Below the pieces are notes generated by a model. That model worked only from the letters and a program-made list of their open reading frames with translations. It did not search any database and was not told where the DNA came from. This document shows positions 36,037 to 44,760 of a stretch of DNA of 64,000 nt, one piece after another. Source of the stretch: Occallatibacter riparius. Lineage in GTDB: Bacteria > Acidobacteriota > Terriglobia > Terriglobales > Acidobacteriaceae. A program made the translations under genes and the position numbers. The first letter of the stretch is position 1, and every line of letters begins with the position of its first letter. The stretch is from contig NZ_CP093313.1 of the NCBI RefSeq assembly GCF_025264625.1, forward strand, positions 930,001 to 994,000, read 5' to 3'.

Positions 36037-36591
36037 ATGAATGATGCAAATTCCTCAATGCAGCTGACGCGGGCCGCAGACTATGCCGTCCGCGTCATGA
36101 TCCACCTGATTGGCCAGGGAGGAGAGCGCCGTGTATCCCTTCCCGCAGTGGCAGCGGCCACGGGAGCCCCGGAGAGCTTTCTATCGAAGGTGCTGCAGGC
36201 GCTGACGCGCGCCGGGTTGTTGATCTCCCAGAGGGGACAGGCCGGCGGATTCGAAGTATCGGCGCATGGCAAGAAGGCGTCTATGCGCGATGTGATCGAG
36301 GCGGTGGATGGACCTATCCATCTGAATGTCTGCCTCACATCGGGCAAGGCATGTGCACGTCAGAGCTGGTGCCCGGCGCATCCGGTGTGGGTACGGGCGC
36401 AGGAGGCAATGCTCAGAGTGCTGGAAGACGCGCGGATCGAAGACTTGGCGTTTGGAATGGGACCTGGTGGCGCAACTGCCGCCACAACACCCATCGTTGA
36501 GTCAATTTCTTCCGCGAGCACGCATGGGAGCGAAAGTTGCCACTGCCGCGAGGCAGAGAGTACTGAACCCGTTGCCGTGCCAGTTCCTTAG
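36037..36591 (+). CDS. Rrf2-family iron-sulfur transcription regulator
   Basis: Winged-helix Rrf2 repressor type: MQLTRAADYAVRVMIHL, LPAVAAATGAPESFLSKVLQALTRAGLLISQRGQAGGFEVS, then the cluster loop with Cys99, Cys106 and Cys112 (spacing x6, x5, close to NsrR and IscR). It probably binds a 2Fe-2S or 4Fe-4S cluster that senses NO, oxygen or iron. A 40-residue tail with a CHC motif is extra. It is divergent from the bd-like/Rieske operon across 245 bases, which makes that operon its likely target. AGGGC lies upstream of ATG 36037. Confidence 0.9.
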   Translation: MNDANSSMQLTRAADYAVRVMIHLIGQGGERRVSLPAVAAATGAPESFLSKVLQALTRAGLLISQRGQAGGFEVSAHGKKASMRDVIEAVDGPIHLNVCLTSGKACARQSWCPAHPVWVRAQEAMLRVLEDARIEDLAFGMGPGGATAATTPIVESISSASTHGSESCHCREAESTEPVAVPVP

Positions 36592-36646
36592 ACGTTCAAT
36601 CACAATTGAGCAGGACGTGCATCCAAGCTGTGAGGAGAAAACGCGG

Positions 36647-37261
36647 ATGCACATGCGCAGATTGCTGGTGGTGTCTCTGGCCGGTCTGGCCCTGCTGGGC
36701 GAAGGATGCAAGAAGAACACAGTCGACCCGGGCGCCTTCAAGACAGCCCTGAACAACTACCTGAAATCGCAGCAGCAGTGCCTGTGGGCCGCGCCGCAAA
36801 AATTACCGGCGCAGGCCGATGCGTCCGACGACGCGCAGACGAGGGGTTACGACGCCCTGACTGACGCCGGGCTGCTCACGCGGACAGCTGTGGAGAAGAA
36901 GCGGTTCCTGGTGGGGTCGAAGCAGGCCAACGATTACGATCTTTCAGACCAGGGCCGCTCGGTATGGACCGCGGATGCTTCGCAGCCGGGATACGGCAAC
37001 TTCTGCTACGGACATGCTGAGGTGAGCTCAGTCGACAGCTATACGCCTCAGGCGGACAACGCGACGCAATATACCGTCAGCTATCACTACCAGGCGAGTA
37101 ACCTGCCGCCGTGGGCGAACTCTGCGGAAATGAAGGCGGCTTTCCCGAAGCTCGGTTCAGCTGCCGCGCCCCAGGCCGGAACGGCCACCCTGGTAAGAAG
37201 CAATGACGGCTGGCTGGTGCAGAATGCGCAGCCTGGGTCTCAGCCAAGCAGCATGCCATAG
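36647..37261 (+). CDS. Exported lipoprotein-like protein of unknown function
   Basis: The 204-residue product starts at ATG 36647, chosen for the GAGGAG site nine bases upstream; the frame is open far back into the rrf2 gene. Its N terminus is a signal peptide ending LLGEGCKKN; the Cys could be lipidated but the residues before it do not fit a standard lipobox. The body repeats short Gln/Ser/Ala-rich and Tyr-rich strands (TQYTVSYHYQASNLPPWA) with no known domain. Neighbours give no functional hint. Confidence 0.65.
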   Translation: MHMRRLLVVSLAGLALLGEGCKKNTVDPGAFKTALNNYLKSQQQCLWAAPQKLPAQADASDDAQTRGYDALTDAGLLTRTAVEKKRFLVGSKQANDYDLSDQGRSVWTADASQPGYGNFCYGHAEVSSVDSYTPQADNATQYTVSYHYQASNLPPWANSAEMKAAFPKLGSAAAPQAGTATLVRSNDGWLVQNAQPGSQPSSMP

Positions 37262-37350
37262 ATCGAGCGGGCGGGACCGCGCACCGAGGCGTCTCGCCCA
37301 TCGTTCTTTCGGACGATACTGGCGTCCACCCGGCCCCGTATACTGCGTCC

Positions 37351-39216
37351 ATGTTCACGGTCACCAAGAAAGCCGCTGTATGGGCTGTTTTTGCCTTTTT
37401 CCCCGTTTTGGTTTCTGCACAGGCCGCCGGTCCCGGCACGCTTCCCCCGGAACAGCAAACCAACAAGAATGCAGAGGGCGCACAGGCGCCGGCTAAGAGC
37501 GGGCAGGAGAGCGGCTCGCCCCATCCCATCCAGCTTGATGCGCAGCATCGTCCCATCACGGCCGGGGGCTTCGTGAAGTCGGGCCCCATGGTCTTTGAGG
37601 ACGCGTCAGAGAAGGCCGGGCTGGCCAAGTGGACGCACAAAATGGGTACGCCGGCGAAGGACTACATCGTCGAGGCGAAGGGCTCTGGAGTTGCGCTGCT
37701 GGACTACGACAACGACGGATGGATGGACATCTACGTTGTCAACGGTTCGACTTTCAAAGCGCTCGATGGAAAGGAAGCGCCGCCGCACGCCGCGCTCTTC
37801 CACAACAACCACGACGGCACTTTTACAGATGTGGCTGCGAAGGCGGGCGTAACCAACGAACGCTGGGGATTTGGCGTAGCCGTGGGTGACTACGATAACG
37901 ATGGCTGGCCGGACCTCTACGTATCGAACTGGGGCAAGAACCGACTCTACCACAACAATCATGACGGCACCTTCACAGACATGGCGGACAAGGCCGGCGT
38001 GGGATTGGACGATCCTGCGGCCTGGCACACTGGTGTGACGTGGGGAGACTACGACGGTGACGGCCGACTCGACCTGTTTGTGGCCGGATACTTGCACTAT
38101 GACCGACATAACATGCCGACGGCTGGTGACGCCGATGCACCTAACGCGTTCTGTACCTTCCGCGGCGAGAAGGTAAGCTGCGGCCCGCGGGGACTGAAGG
38201 GCGAGGGCGACCACCTCTTTCATAACAATGGTGACGGCACATTCACCGATGTGAGCGACAAGGCGGGCGTAGCCGATAAGCCCGGCTACTACGGTCTTGG
38301 GGCGGTGTTTGTGGACATCAACAACGACGGGAAGCCTGATCTGCTGGTGGGCAATGACTCGACGCCCAATTATCTCTATCTGAACAAAGGCAACGGAACC
38401 TTCGAGGACGTGAGCTACGCGTCAGGGTTCGCACTCAACGAGGCCGGCCGCGAGACAGCGTCGATGGGCATTGCCGTTGGCGACTATGAGAACACGGGCA
38501 TGCTCGATGTGTTCGACACTACTTTCTCGGATGACTATAAGCCGCTTTATCACAACGAGGGCGATGCCAACCTTACCGACATCAGCTATCACGTTGGCCT
38601 AGGCGAGGGCACCGTTCCGTTCCTGAGCTGGGGCGATGCTTTCTTCGACTACGACAACGATGGGTGGAAGGACCTGCTGATGTCAGACGGCCACGTCTAT
38701 CCGCAGGCCGACAAGTACGCGTGGGGAACAACGTGGGCGCAGCGGCCGATGCTCTTTCACAACATCGGCGGGAAGAAGTTTGACACCGTGCCTGCTGTAG
38801 AGGGATCCGGCCTGGCTGACGTGATCGCCGGACGCGGCATGGCCGTGGGCGACCTGTTCAACGACGGCAAGATCGATGCGGTGATCAACGTGATGGATGC
38901 CCACCCGGTGCTGCTGCGCAACGTGGAATCTAACACAAATCACTGGATTGAACTGAAGCTCGTTGGTGGCCAGAAGAGTCTACGCGAGGCCGTTGGAGCT
39001 ACGGTCTACCTCACAGCGAACGGAATGAAGCAGCGCGGCGATGTAATCAGCGGAGGGAGCTACCTCTCGAATAATGACCCCCGCGTACACTTCGGCATCG
39101 GCAGCGCTTCCGGTGTGGAGGCGATCGAAGTGCACTGGCCGAGCGGCAAAGTTGAGCAGTTCACTGTGCCCGGCGTAGACCGCATCGTGACGTTGACGGA
39201 AGGTTCGGGCAAGTAG
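37351..39216 (+). CDS. Secreted ASPIC/UnbV protein with FG-GAP repeats
   Basis: After a signal peptide (cleavage near Ala23) and a Pro/Gln-rich spacer, the protein has at least six FG-GAP/VCBS repeats with calcium-type loops: DYDNDGWMD, DYDNDGWPD, DYDGDGRLD, INNDGKPD, DYDNDGWKD and FNDGKID, each followed by LFHNNHDGTFTDV-like strands. The last 80 residues are an ASPIC/UnbV domain (NHWIELKLVGGQKSLREAVGATVYLTANG..., VHFGIGSASGVEAIEVHWPSGK). Such seven-bladed propeller proteins are exported and frequent in Acidobacteriota and Planctomycetota; the function is not known. An intrinsic terminator follows. Confidence 0.92.
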   Translation: MFTVTKKAAVWAVFAFFPVLVSAQAAGPGTLPPEQQTNKNAEGAQAPAKSGQESGSPHPIQLDAQHRPITAGGFVKSGPMVFEDASEKAGLAKWTHKMGTPAKDYIVEAKGSGVALLDYDNDGWMDIYVVNGSTFKALDGKEAPPHAALFHNNHDGTFTDVAAKAGVTNERWGFGVAVGDYDNDGWPDLYVSNWGKNRLYHNNHDGTFTDMADKAGVGLDDPAAWHTGVTWGDYDGDGRLDLFVAGYLHYDRHNMPTAGDADAPNAFCTFRGEKVSCGPRGLKGEGDHLFHNNGDGTFTDVSDKAGVADKPGYYGLGAVFVDINNDGKPDLLVGNDSTPNYLYLNKGNGTFEDVSYASGFALNEAGRETASMGIAVGDYENTGMLDVFDTTFSDDYKPLYHNEGDANLTDISYHVGLGEGTVPFLSWGDAFFDYDNDGWKDLLMSDGHVYPQADKYAWGTTWAQRPMLFHNIGGKKFDTVPAVEGSGLADVIAGRGMAVGDLFNDGKIDAVINVMDAHPVLLRNVESNTNHWIELKLVGGQKSLREAVGATVYLTANGMKQRGDVISGGSYLSNNDPRVHFGIGSASGVEAIEVHWPSGKVEQFTVPGVDRIVTLTEGSGK

Positions 39217-39239
39217 CAGAACAACATATCCGAGCTATG

Positions 39240-39276
39240 GCCGCGGGAGCGAATGCTCTCGCGGCTTTTCCTTTTG
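39240..39276 (+). terminator. Intrinsic terminator after the UnbV gene
   Basis: An eleven-pair stem GCCGCGGGAGC/GCTCTCGCGGC (one G-U pair), 4-nt loop, followed by TTTTCCTTTT. Confidence 0.88.
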
Positions 39277-39333
39277 CGGCGCGGGTCGAGATAGTTGCTA
39301 TTTATCCTCGGGAGTGTTCCAATTGAGTTAATT

Positions 39334-39411
39334 GAAACAGGGGTGCTCCGCGGTGCGGGGCTGAGAAATACCCTCGAACCCGATCCGGATAATACCGGCG
39401 TGGGAAGTTTC
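39334..39411 (+). promoter_or_regulatory. TPP riboswitch aptamer (THI element)
   Basis: The aptamer is complete: P1 GAAAC (39334-39338) with GTTTC (39407-39411), the conserved CTGAGA at 39361-39366, ACCC, and the thiamine pyrophosphate-binding stretch GAACCCGATCCGGATAAT followed by ACCGGCGTGGGAA. Binding of TPP should stabilise P1. It lies 66 bases before the TonB-receptor start codon and sets the operon's function as thiamine related. Confidence 0.95.
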
Positions 39412-39444
39412 CGAAGGTCTTCTTCAAGGTCTGCAGTACGGGCG

Positions 39445-39473
39445 CTCTTGTTTCAGTAGTTCAAACAAGAGGA
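39445..39473 (+). promoter_or_regulatory. Riboswitch expression platform: Shine-Dalgarno-sequestering hairpin
   Basis: A perfect nine-pair stem CTCTTGTTT (39445-39453) with AAACAAGAG (39463-39471) hides the AAGAGGA ribosome site of the TonB-receptor gene (ATG 39478). Bases TGTTTCA (39449-39455) are also complementary to TGAAACA (39333-39339), the 5' side of aptamer P1. So without TPP the P1 strand can pair here and free the ribosome site; with TPP, P1 is locked and the site is hidden. This indicates translational control. Confidence 0.8.
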
Positions 39474-39477
39474 TTCC

Positions 39478-41892
39478 ATGCCTGGCCAGTCTGCACGTTC
39501 TGCTCCCTCCAAATCGAAATTGCATCTTTGCTTGCTTGCCGGTTGCGTGCTCGCGTGCTCTATCGGGGGGCCGAAGGGTGCTATTGGACAGGCGGAAGCG
39601 CCGCAGACTCCCAGTCCAACTCCCTCTGCCGCATCCAGCAGCGCAAATCAACATTCGCAGCTGCCACTTCCGCGCGTGACAACGACGGTAGTGGTTCATG
39701 AAGATGTGAAGGACGACTATCTCTCGAACGCGATCACCACGGGCACGCTGGACAATGCTCCGCTTGCCGAAACACCGCTCTCGATCTCCGTCGTTACGCG
39801 CGAACTCCTCAGCGATCAGGGCGCTCGCACACTGGCAGACGTAGTGAAGAACGATGCGTCCGTCGGTGAGGACTATGCTCCCGTTGGTTATTACGGCGAT
39901 TTCCAGATCCGTGGGTTTCCGATCGATCTGGCCACTGGGCTGCAGATCAACGGAATGACCATCGCAGGTGAGCAGGACGTTCCACTCGAGAACAAGGAGC
40001 GTGTTGAGATCCTGAAGGGCATCTCCGGTGTAGAGAGCGGGGTCACCTCAGGCGGTGGAGTGATCGGATATGTGACCAAGCGTCCGGCGCTGGTAAAGGC
40101 GATGGACATGGCCACCGATCATCGCGGAAGCGCCTTTGGGGCGGCCGACTTCGGGCAGTTCTTCGGCAAAGAGAAGCAGGTCGGCGCGCGGCTGAACCTT
40201 GCAGGCGAGAGCATCCAGAGCTACGTGAATGGCGCCGATGGCTGGCGTGCCATGGGCGCAGGCTCTGCTGATTGGAAGATTACTCCCAAGGCTATTCTGA
40301 AGGGCGATTTCGAATACCAGCACAAGGTGGAGCGGTCTGTTTCCGGGTATCAACTGCTGGGCGGCGACACGCTTCCGGACCTAAACCGAATCTATCCGTC
40401 AACGATGCTTGGCTTTCAGCCGTGGGCGAAGCCGAACACCTTTGACACTTACAACACCGGAGCACGGTTCGATTACGACCTTCCTGGGGAGTGGCATGTC
40501 TTCGGGGCGGCGAGCTTCAGCCATTCTTTGATCGATGACAACGTCGTCTATCCTTACGGCGTTCCGTATGACGACCAGGGTAACGTTGCATGCCCGGACG
40601 CCCCGGACGCGCCCTATTACTTCTTCTGTCCAGACGGAACATACGGCATCTACGACTACCGCAATCCCGGCGAACTGCGCATCGATGCTCAGGCTGAGTC
40701 TGTAGTTACAGGCCAATGGCACACCGGCGCAATACAGCATGATCTCGCCGGAGGTGTTGAGCTGTTCCGTCGAAGCGTGCAGATGCCGGGTTATTTCTCA
40801 GCTGAGACTCCAGTGTCGCCGGACGGTGTCGTGCAGGATGGCGCGGTCTACAGCTATATCGGGCAGGAGAACATTTACCAACCCATCGAGCCGTTTCACT
40901 GGGCGACCAACGAGAACGGCATAACGCAACAGGCAGGCCCGCGGCGTCTCTGGGAGGACCATCACCAGACGGCGTTGATGGTCGCGGATCGCCTTCACTT
41001 GCCTGGGCGAATTCAGGTAAATGTGGGTGGACGGGAAACGTGGCTGCGCGACCATAACTACTCGCTAGGTGCGACGGACCCCGCGGCGGCGCCAACGAAC
41101 ACTGATCGGCCGGTGTGGCTGCCGCAATACGCGGTGAGCTTTACGCCGGTGACCCGCCTGATGCTCTATGGAACCTATACCGCGATGCTCTCGCTTGGGC
41201 CGCAGGCTCCTTGGTGGGTGGATAACGGTAGCCAGTTCCTGGAGCCCTACTTCACGCGCCAGGTCGAAGCAGGAGCGAAGTACGAACCCAATCAGAAGAT
41301 CTTGCTGAGCGTTGCAGGATTCCACATGCGCGCGCCGTTCTTCTATCCGAAGACGATCGCGGCAGAAGAAGGGCAGTGTACGGAAGACTACTTCTTCGGG
41401 CCGGGCACGCTCTGCTTCGTGTCGCAGGGCCACGAGACACACAGTGGCGCGGAGTTCAGCGTCGAAGGCAAGGCCGCAAACTGGATCAAGCTGAATGCAT
41501 CGGTTGCTGCCATCCACGCGGAGTCACAGGATACGGGCACGCCGGAATTCGATAACAAGCAGGTAATCAACGCGCCGCGCGTGCGCACGGCGCTGTTCGC
41601 GGACGTAGCTGTTCCGCATATGCGCGGGTTCTACCTGATGCCCGGCTGGGGATACTGCGCAAGCAAGGAAGCCACGCGCGATGACGCTGTCAGCGTGCCC
41701 GGATTCAACCTCTTCAATCTTGGCGCGCGCTACACTCCCGGAGGCGAACAGGGCCACATGACGCTCCGACTGTACGCCGATAACATCGCGAACAAGCGCT
41801 ACTGGAAGGATACGGGAGCGAGCCTCGGCGACACTTTCATACACCTGGGAGCTCCGGCGACTGTCCGGCTTTCGGCACACTACACGTTTTGA
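39478..41892 (+). CDS. TonB-dependent outer membrane receptor, probable thiamine uptake
   Basis: An 804-residue receptor: signal peptide (residues 1-38), Pro/Ser linker, plug domain (TPLSISVVTRELLSDQGARTLADVVKNDASVGEDYAP...YGDFQIRGFPID, then LENKERVEILKGISGVESG), and a 22-strand-type barrel ending in the terminal aromatic YTF. The plug resembles siderophore receptors, but control by the TPP riboswitch and the downstream kinase and PnuT-like genes point to thiamine or a precursor as the cargo. It would use TonB-ExbBD energy, encoded elsewhere. Confidence 0.92.
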   Translation: MPGQSARSAPSKSKLHLCLLAGCVLACSIGGPKGAIGQAEAPQTPSPTPSAASSSANQHSQLPLPRVTTTVVVHEDVKDDYLSNAITTGTLDNAPLAETPLSISVVTRELLSDQGARTLADVVKNDASVGEDYAPVGYYGDFQIRGFPIDLATGLQINGMTIAGEQDVPLENKERVEILKGISGVESGVTSGGGVIGYVTKRPALVKAMDMATDHRGSAFGAADFGQFFGKEKQVGARLNLAGESIQSYVNGADGWRAMGAGSADWKITPKAILKGDFEYQHKVERSVSGYQLLGGDTLPDLNRIYPSTMLGFQPWAKPNTFDTYNTGARFDYDLPGEWHVFGAASFSHSLIDDNVVYPYGVPYDDQGNVACPDAPDAPYYFFCPDGTYGIYDYRNPGELRIDAQAESVVTGQWHTGAIQHDLAGGVELFRRSVQMPGYFSAETPVSPDGVVQDGAVYSYIGQENIYQPIEPFHWATNENGITQQAGPRRLWEDHHQTALMVADRLHLPGRIQVNVGGRETWLRDHNYSLGATDPAAAPTNTDRPVWLPQYAVSFTPVTRLMLYGTYTAMLSLGPQAPWWVDNGSQFLEPYFTRQVEAGAKYEPNQKILLSVAGFHMRAPFFYPKTIAAEEGQCTEDYFFGPGTLCFVSQGHETHSGAEFSVEGKAANWIKLNASVAAIHAESQDTGTPEFDNKQVINAPRVRTALFADVAVPHMRGFYLMPGWGYCASKEATRDDAVSVPGFNLFNLGARYTPGGEQGHMTLRLYADNIANKRYWKDTGASLGDTFIHLGAPATVRLSAHYTF

Positions 41893-41910
41893 TTCAAGGA
41901 GCCCGCAACG

Positions 41911-43092
41911 TTGAATACGGAAATCAAGGTGCATGGACTAGACGGCTCCCTAGTTGAGCCTGACTGGGCGCCCTTGTCGCCGCATGAGATCGATTCCGTG
42001 CTCTCGCGGTACCCGGAGCTACAAGGCCCCTACAAGATCGTCAGCATGAGCCCCCGTCCTTTGTCCGCAGCGAGTGTGGTTGCAAGCCGCAGCGGGCGCG
42101 TGTTCGTCAAGCGTCATGCGCGGCTCGTCCGTGGTGCGGAGGGCTTGCGCGAAGAGCATCGGTTCGTGGCTCATCTCCGCGCGCATGGAGCACCGGTGCC
42201 TAAAGTGCTGATCTGCGACTCGGGTGATACGGTCATCGAAGCGGGTGGCTGGACCTACGAAGTGCACGCAATACCTCATGGAGTGGACGCCTATGAGGAT
42301 GCGATCTCGTGGACTCCGTTTCGGTCCTCAGAGCATGCACGATCGGTAGGCGAGACGATGGCGCGGCTGCATCTCGCCGCTGAAGAGTACGACGCTCCAG
42401 TAAGGCAATCGCGGCATCTGGTTGCGGGTTTCACGATCTTCGCCGGCGAGAATGCAACTCGCAAGTTGGACGAGTATGTAACCGTGCGGCCGGCGCTGCA
42501 GCAGTATCTAGCTCAAACCGGCTGCGCACACGAAGCTATCGATTTGCTCGCTCCGTTTTATGCGGAACTCGCGCCGTTGCTGCCTTCTTTGCAGCCTCTC
42601 TGGACGCATAACGACCTGCACGGCTCAAACCTCTTCTGGAGTGACGAGGGTCCGACAGCGAAGGCGACCGCCGTAATCGATTTCGGACTGTGCGATCGCA
42701 CGAATGCTCTGCACGATCTGGCGCATGCCATCGAGCGAAGTGTTGTCGAATGGCTCTCGCTGGTGAACGATCCGGCGAACCCAGAAAGCGTGCCGGTTCA
42801 TATGGATCATCTGTGGGCCTTGATCGAGGGATACGAGACAGTTCGCTCGCTCTCGAAAGCTGAGCGTGCCGCGCTGGCCCCAATGCTTGCTCTTTGTCAT
42901 GCAGAGTTCGCGCTGTCGGAAACCGACTACTTCCTCAGCGTGTTACATTCCCGGGAGAAAGCTTACATGGCTTGTGAAGGTTATCTGGTGAGCCATGCGC
43001 GATGGTGGTGCGGGCCAGGCGAGCAGGTGCTAAAAGCCTTGCGTAATTGGGCAGCCATAAAAGAGCCAAAGCGTGAGGTGCACCGAGGATGA
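41911..43092 (+). CDS. APH-fold kinase, probable thiamine (or precursor) kinase
   Basis: The 393-residue protein has the aminoglycoside-phosphotransferase/choline-kinase core: a Lys in GRVFVKRHARL, Brenner motif THNDLHGSNLFW with catalytic Asp, and metal site VIDFGLCDRTNALHDLA. Its place in a TPP-riboswitch operon between receptor and PnuT-like transporter suggests it phosphorylates thiamine in the cytoplasm, trapping it after facilitated entry. That substrate is inference; hydroxymethylpyrimidine is an alternative. The start is TTG, supported by AAGGAG nine bases upstream. Confidence 0.82.
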   Translation: MNTEIKVHGLDGSLVEPDWAPLSPHEIDSVLSRYPELQGPYKIVSMSPRPLSAASVVASRSGRVFVKRHARLVRGAEGLREEHRFVAHLRAHGAPVPKVLICDSGDTVIEAGGWTYEVHAIPHGVDAYEDAISWTPFRSSEHARSVGETMARLHLAAEEYDAPVRQSRHLVAGFTIFAGENATRKLDEYVTVRPALQQYLAQTGCAHEAIDLLAPFYAELAPLLPSLQPLWTHNDLHGSNLFWSDEGPTAKATAVIDFGLCDRTNALHDLAHAIERSVVEWLSLVNDPANPESVPVHMDHLWALIEGYETVRSLSKAERAALAPMLALCHAEFALSETDYFLSVLHSREKAYMACEGYLVSHARWWCGPGEQVLKALRNWAAIKEPKREVHRG

Positions 43093-43679
43093 CCGTAGTG
43101 ACGCACTATCTTGTGGCGCATTGGATCGAACTCGCCGGTTGGATAACAACGGGGCTCGGCATTTGGCTCACAACGCGACGCACTTTGTGGTGCTGGCCGG
43201 TAATTCTGGCCGCCGATGTTCTCTATCTCGTCGTGTTCTATCAGGCGAAGCTGCTCTCGGACGCGCTCCTGCAAGTCTTTTTCGTCGTTTTCACTGTTTA
43301 CGGCTGGTGGAACTGGTGGCGTGGAGTCCGGCAAGAAGGCACAGTGCGTGTGGCTCCGCTTCCCTGGCTGAACAGCGCAATCGCGATCGCGGCTGGAATT
43401 GCGGGAACGTTCGTGCTCGCAGCGATTGCAAAGCGCTTCAACGCAGCGCTTCCCTATCTCGACGCATCACTGGCGAGCTTCAGCCTGGTGGCAAGCTGGT
43501 GGCAGGCCCGCAAGCATATTGCGAATTGGTGGCTATGGATCGTGGTCGATGTCTTATACATCGGCGAGTACATCTACAAGGACCTGTGGCCGACTGCTGT
43601 GCTCTATGCGGGGTTGGTGGGACTTGCGATCCTCGGACTCATCGAGTGGCGTCGCGCACCTCAAGAGGAGACCACCTAA
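43089..43679 (+). CDS. pnuT: PnuC-family transporter, probable thiamine transporter PnuT
   Basis: A 196-residue PnuC-family inner-membrane protein with about seven helices, motif YGWWNWWRG at the substrate site, and the paired pattern ASWWQARKHIANWWLWIVVDVLYIGEYIYK. PnuT members move thiamine by facilitated diffusion and rely on a kinase for trapping, which fits the upstream gene. It overlaps that gene by 4 bases (ATGA) and is last in the riboswitch operon. Other PnuC members carry nicotinamide riboside or riboflavin; the riboswitch favours thiamine. Confidence 0.9.
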   Translation: MTVVTHYLVAHWIELAGWITTGLGIWLTTRRTLWCWPVILAADVLYLVVFYQAKLLSDALLQVFFVVFTVYGWWNWWRGVRQEGTVRVAPLPWLNSAIAIAAGIAGTFVLAAIAKRFNAALPYLDASLASFSLVASWWQARKHIANWWLWIVVDVLYIGEYIYKDLWPTAVLYAGLVGLAILGLIEWRRAPQEETT

Positions 43680-43687
43680 CCTATCCG

Positions 43688-44659
43688 TTATTCCCCGGCG
43701 TACTGAACAACATTCTGCAGCGGCTCGCCATTCAGATAGCGTTTGAGTTCTTCGGCAGCGACTTTCATGGCGCGCGGCGCAAATTGCGGGCTCGATCCAG
43801 CCACGTGCGGAGTGATGAGCAGATTAGGGCAGCGCCAAAGCGGGTGATCGTGTGGTAGGGGTTCGGGGTGGGTGACATCGAGTGCTGCACGAATCCTACC
43901 TTCATTAAGCGCGGCCAAAAGCGCCTCCGTTTGAACAATCGCCCCTCGCGCGGCATTCACCAGCAAGGCGCCTTGCCGCATCAGAGCCAACTGGCGCGGG
44001 CCCACTAAGCCGCGTGACGCGTCATTCAAAGGCAGGATGAGAATGATGATCTCGGCATCTGGAAGAAGCTGATCAAAATGCTTAACCGAATGGACAAGTG
44101 GCTCAATTCGAGGGCGGCGCGCTACTCGCACCAGATCGACATGGAACGGCGCAAGCATGCGCTCAATCTCTGTTCCTATCGCGCCGTAACCGACGAGCAG
44201 CACTCGCTTACCTGTGAGTTCCTCGAGCATTACCGGCGGGTGAAGATGGCGCGCATCGCCGGTGATGCGCTCGTACCCCACCGTCGCCTCTTTGCGGCCC
44301 CGCCAGTCCGCGGACCTTTGAAGCCCTAGAAATAGTGGAAATTGCTTCAGCATCGCAAGGATCGCGGAGATCGTCCATTCCGCCGTGGACACATTGTGGG
44401 CGGCACGCGCATTGCACACGGTAACGTCCGGGCCCGCCTTATCCGTGATCCAGTCTGTGCCCGCCATAAGAGAGAGAATGAGTCGAACGCCTTTCAGGTG
44501 AGGCCAGATGCGCAGCGCTCGCGTTGGGTAGGGATCGGGGATCCAGACATCGATTTCAATTTCATGATCCAGCCCATCGTTCAGCGGGATGAGTTCAATC
44601 CCGGTCGGCAACAGGTCAAGGAGCGTTGAGTCGACGGTGGCGGGAAATCCTACGCGCAT
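43688..44659 (-). CDS. D-isomer-specific 2-hydroxyacid dehydrogenase
   Basis: A 323-residue NAD-dependent dehydrogenase. The nucleotide fold reads GKRVLLVGYGAIGTEIERML, and catalytic residues are visible: Arg in VNAARGAIVQT, Glu in DVTHPEPLP and His in ITPHVAGSS. It reduces 2-keto acids to D-hydroxyacids or the reverse; the substrate is not predictable, although relatives include glyoxylate/hydroxypyruvate and phosphoglycerate-like enzymes. Only 8 bases separate its stop codon from that of the convergent pnuT gene. Confidence 0.92.
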   Translation of the reverse strand: MRVGFPATVDSTLLDLLPTGIELIPLNDGLDHEIEIDVWIPDPYPTRALRIWPHLKGVRLILSLMAGTDWITDKAGPDVTVCNARAAHNVSTAEWTISAILAMLKQFPLFLGLQRSADWRGRKEATVGYERITGDARHLHPPVMLEELTGKRVLLVGYGAIGTEIERMLAPFHVDLVRVARRPRIEPLVHSVKHFDQLLPDAEIIILILPLNDASRGLVGPRQLALMRQGALLVNAARGAIVQTEALLAALNEGRIRAALDVTHPEPLPHDHPLWRCPNLLITPHVAGSSPQFAPRAMKVAAEELKRYLNGEPLQNVVQYAGE

Positions 44660-44760
44660 ATCTAATGCTATAGGTCCGCGCCAGCGGTTTGGTTCGCCCG
44701 CGCTCCAATGCGATTATGAATGAAAGCGCCATTCGGGAGTCGGGGAGTTGATTCAGAACC

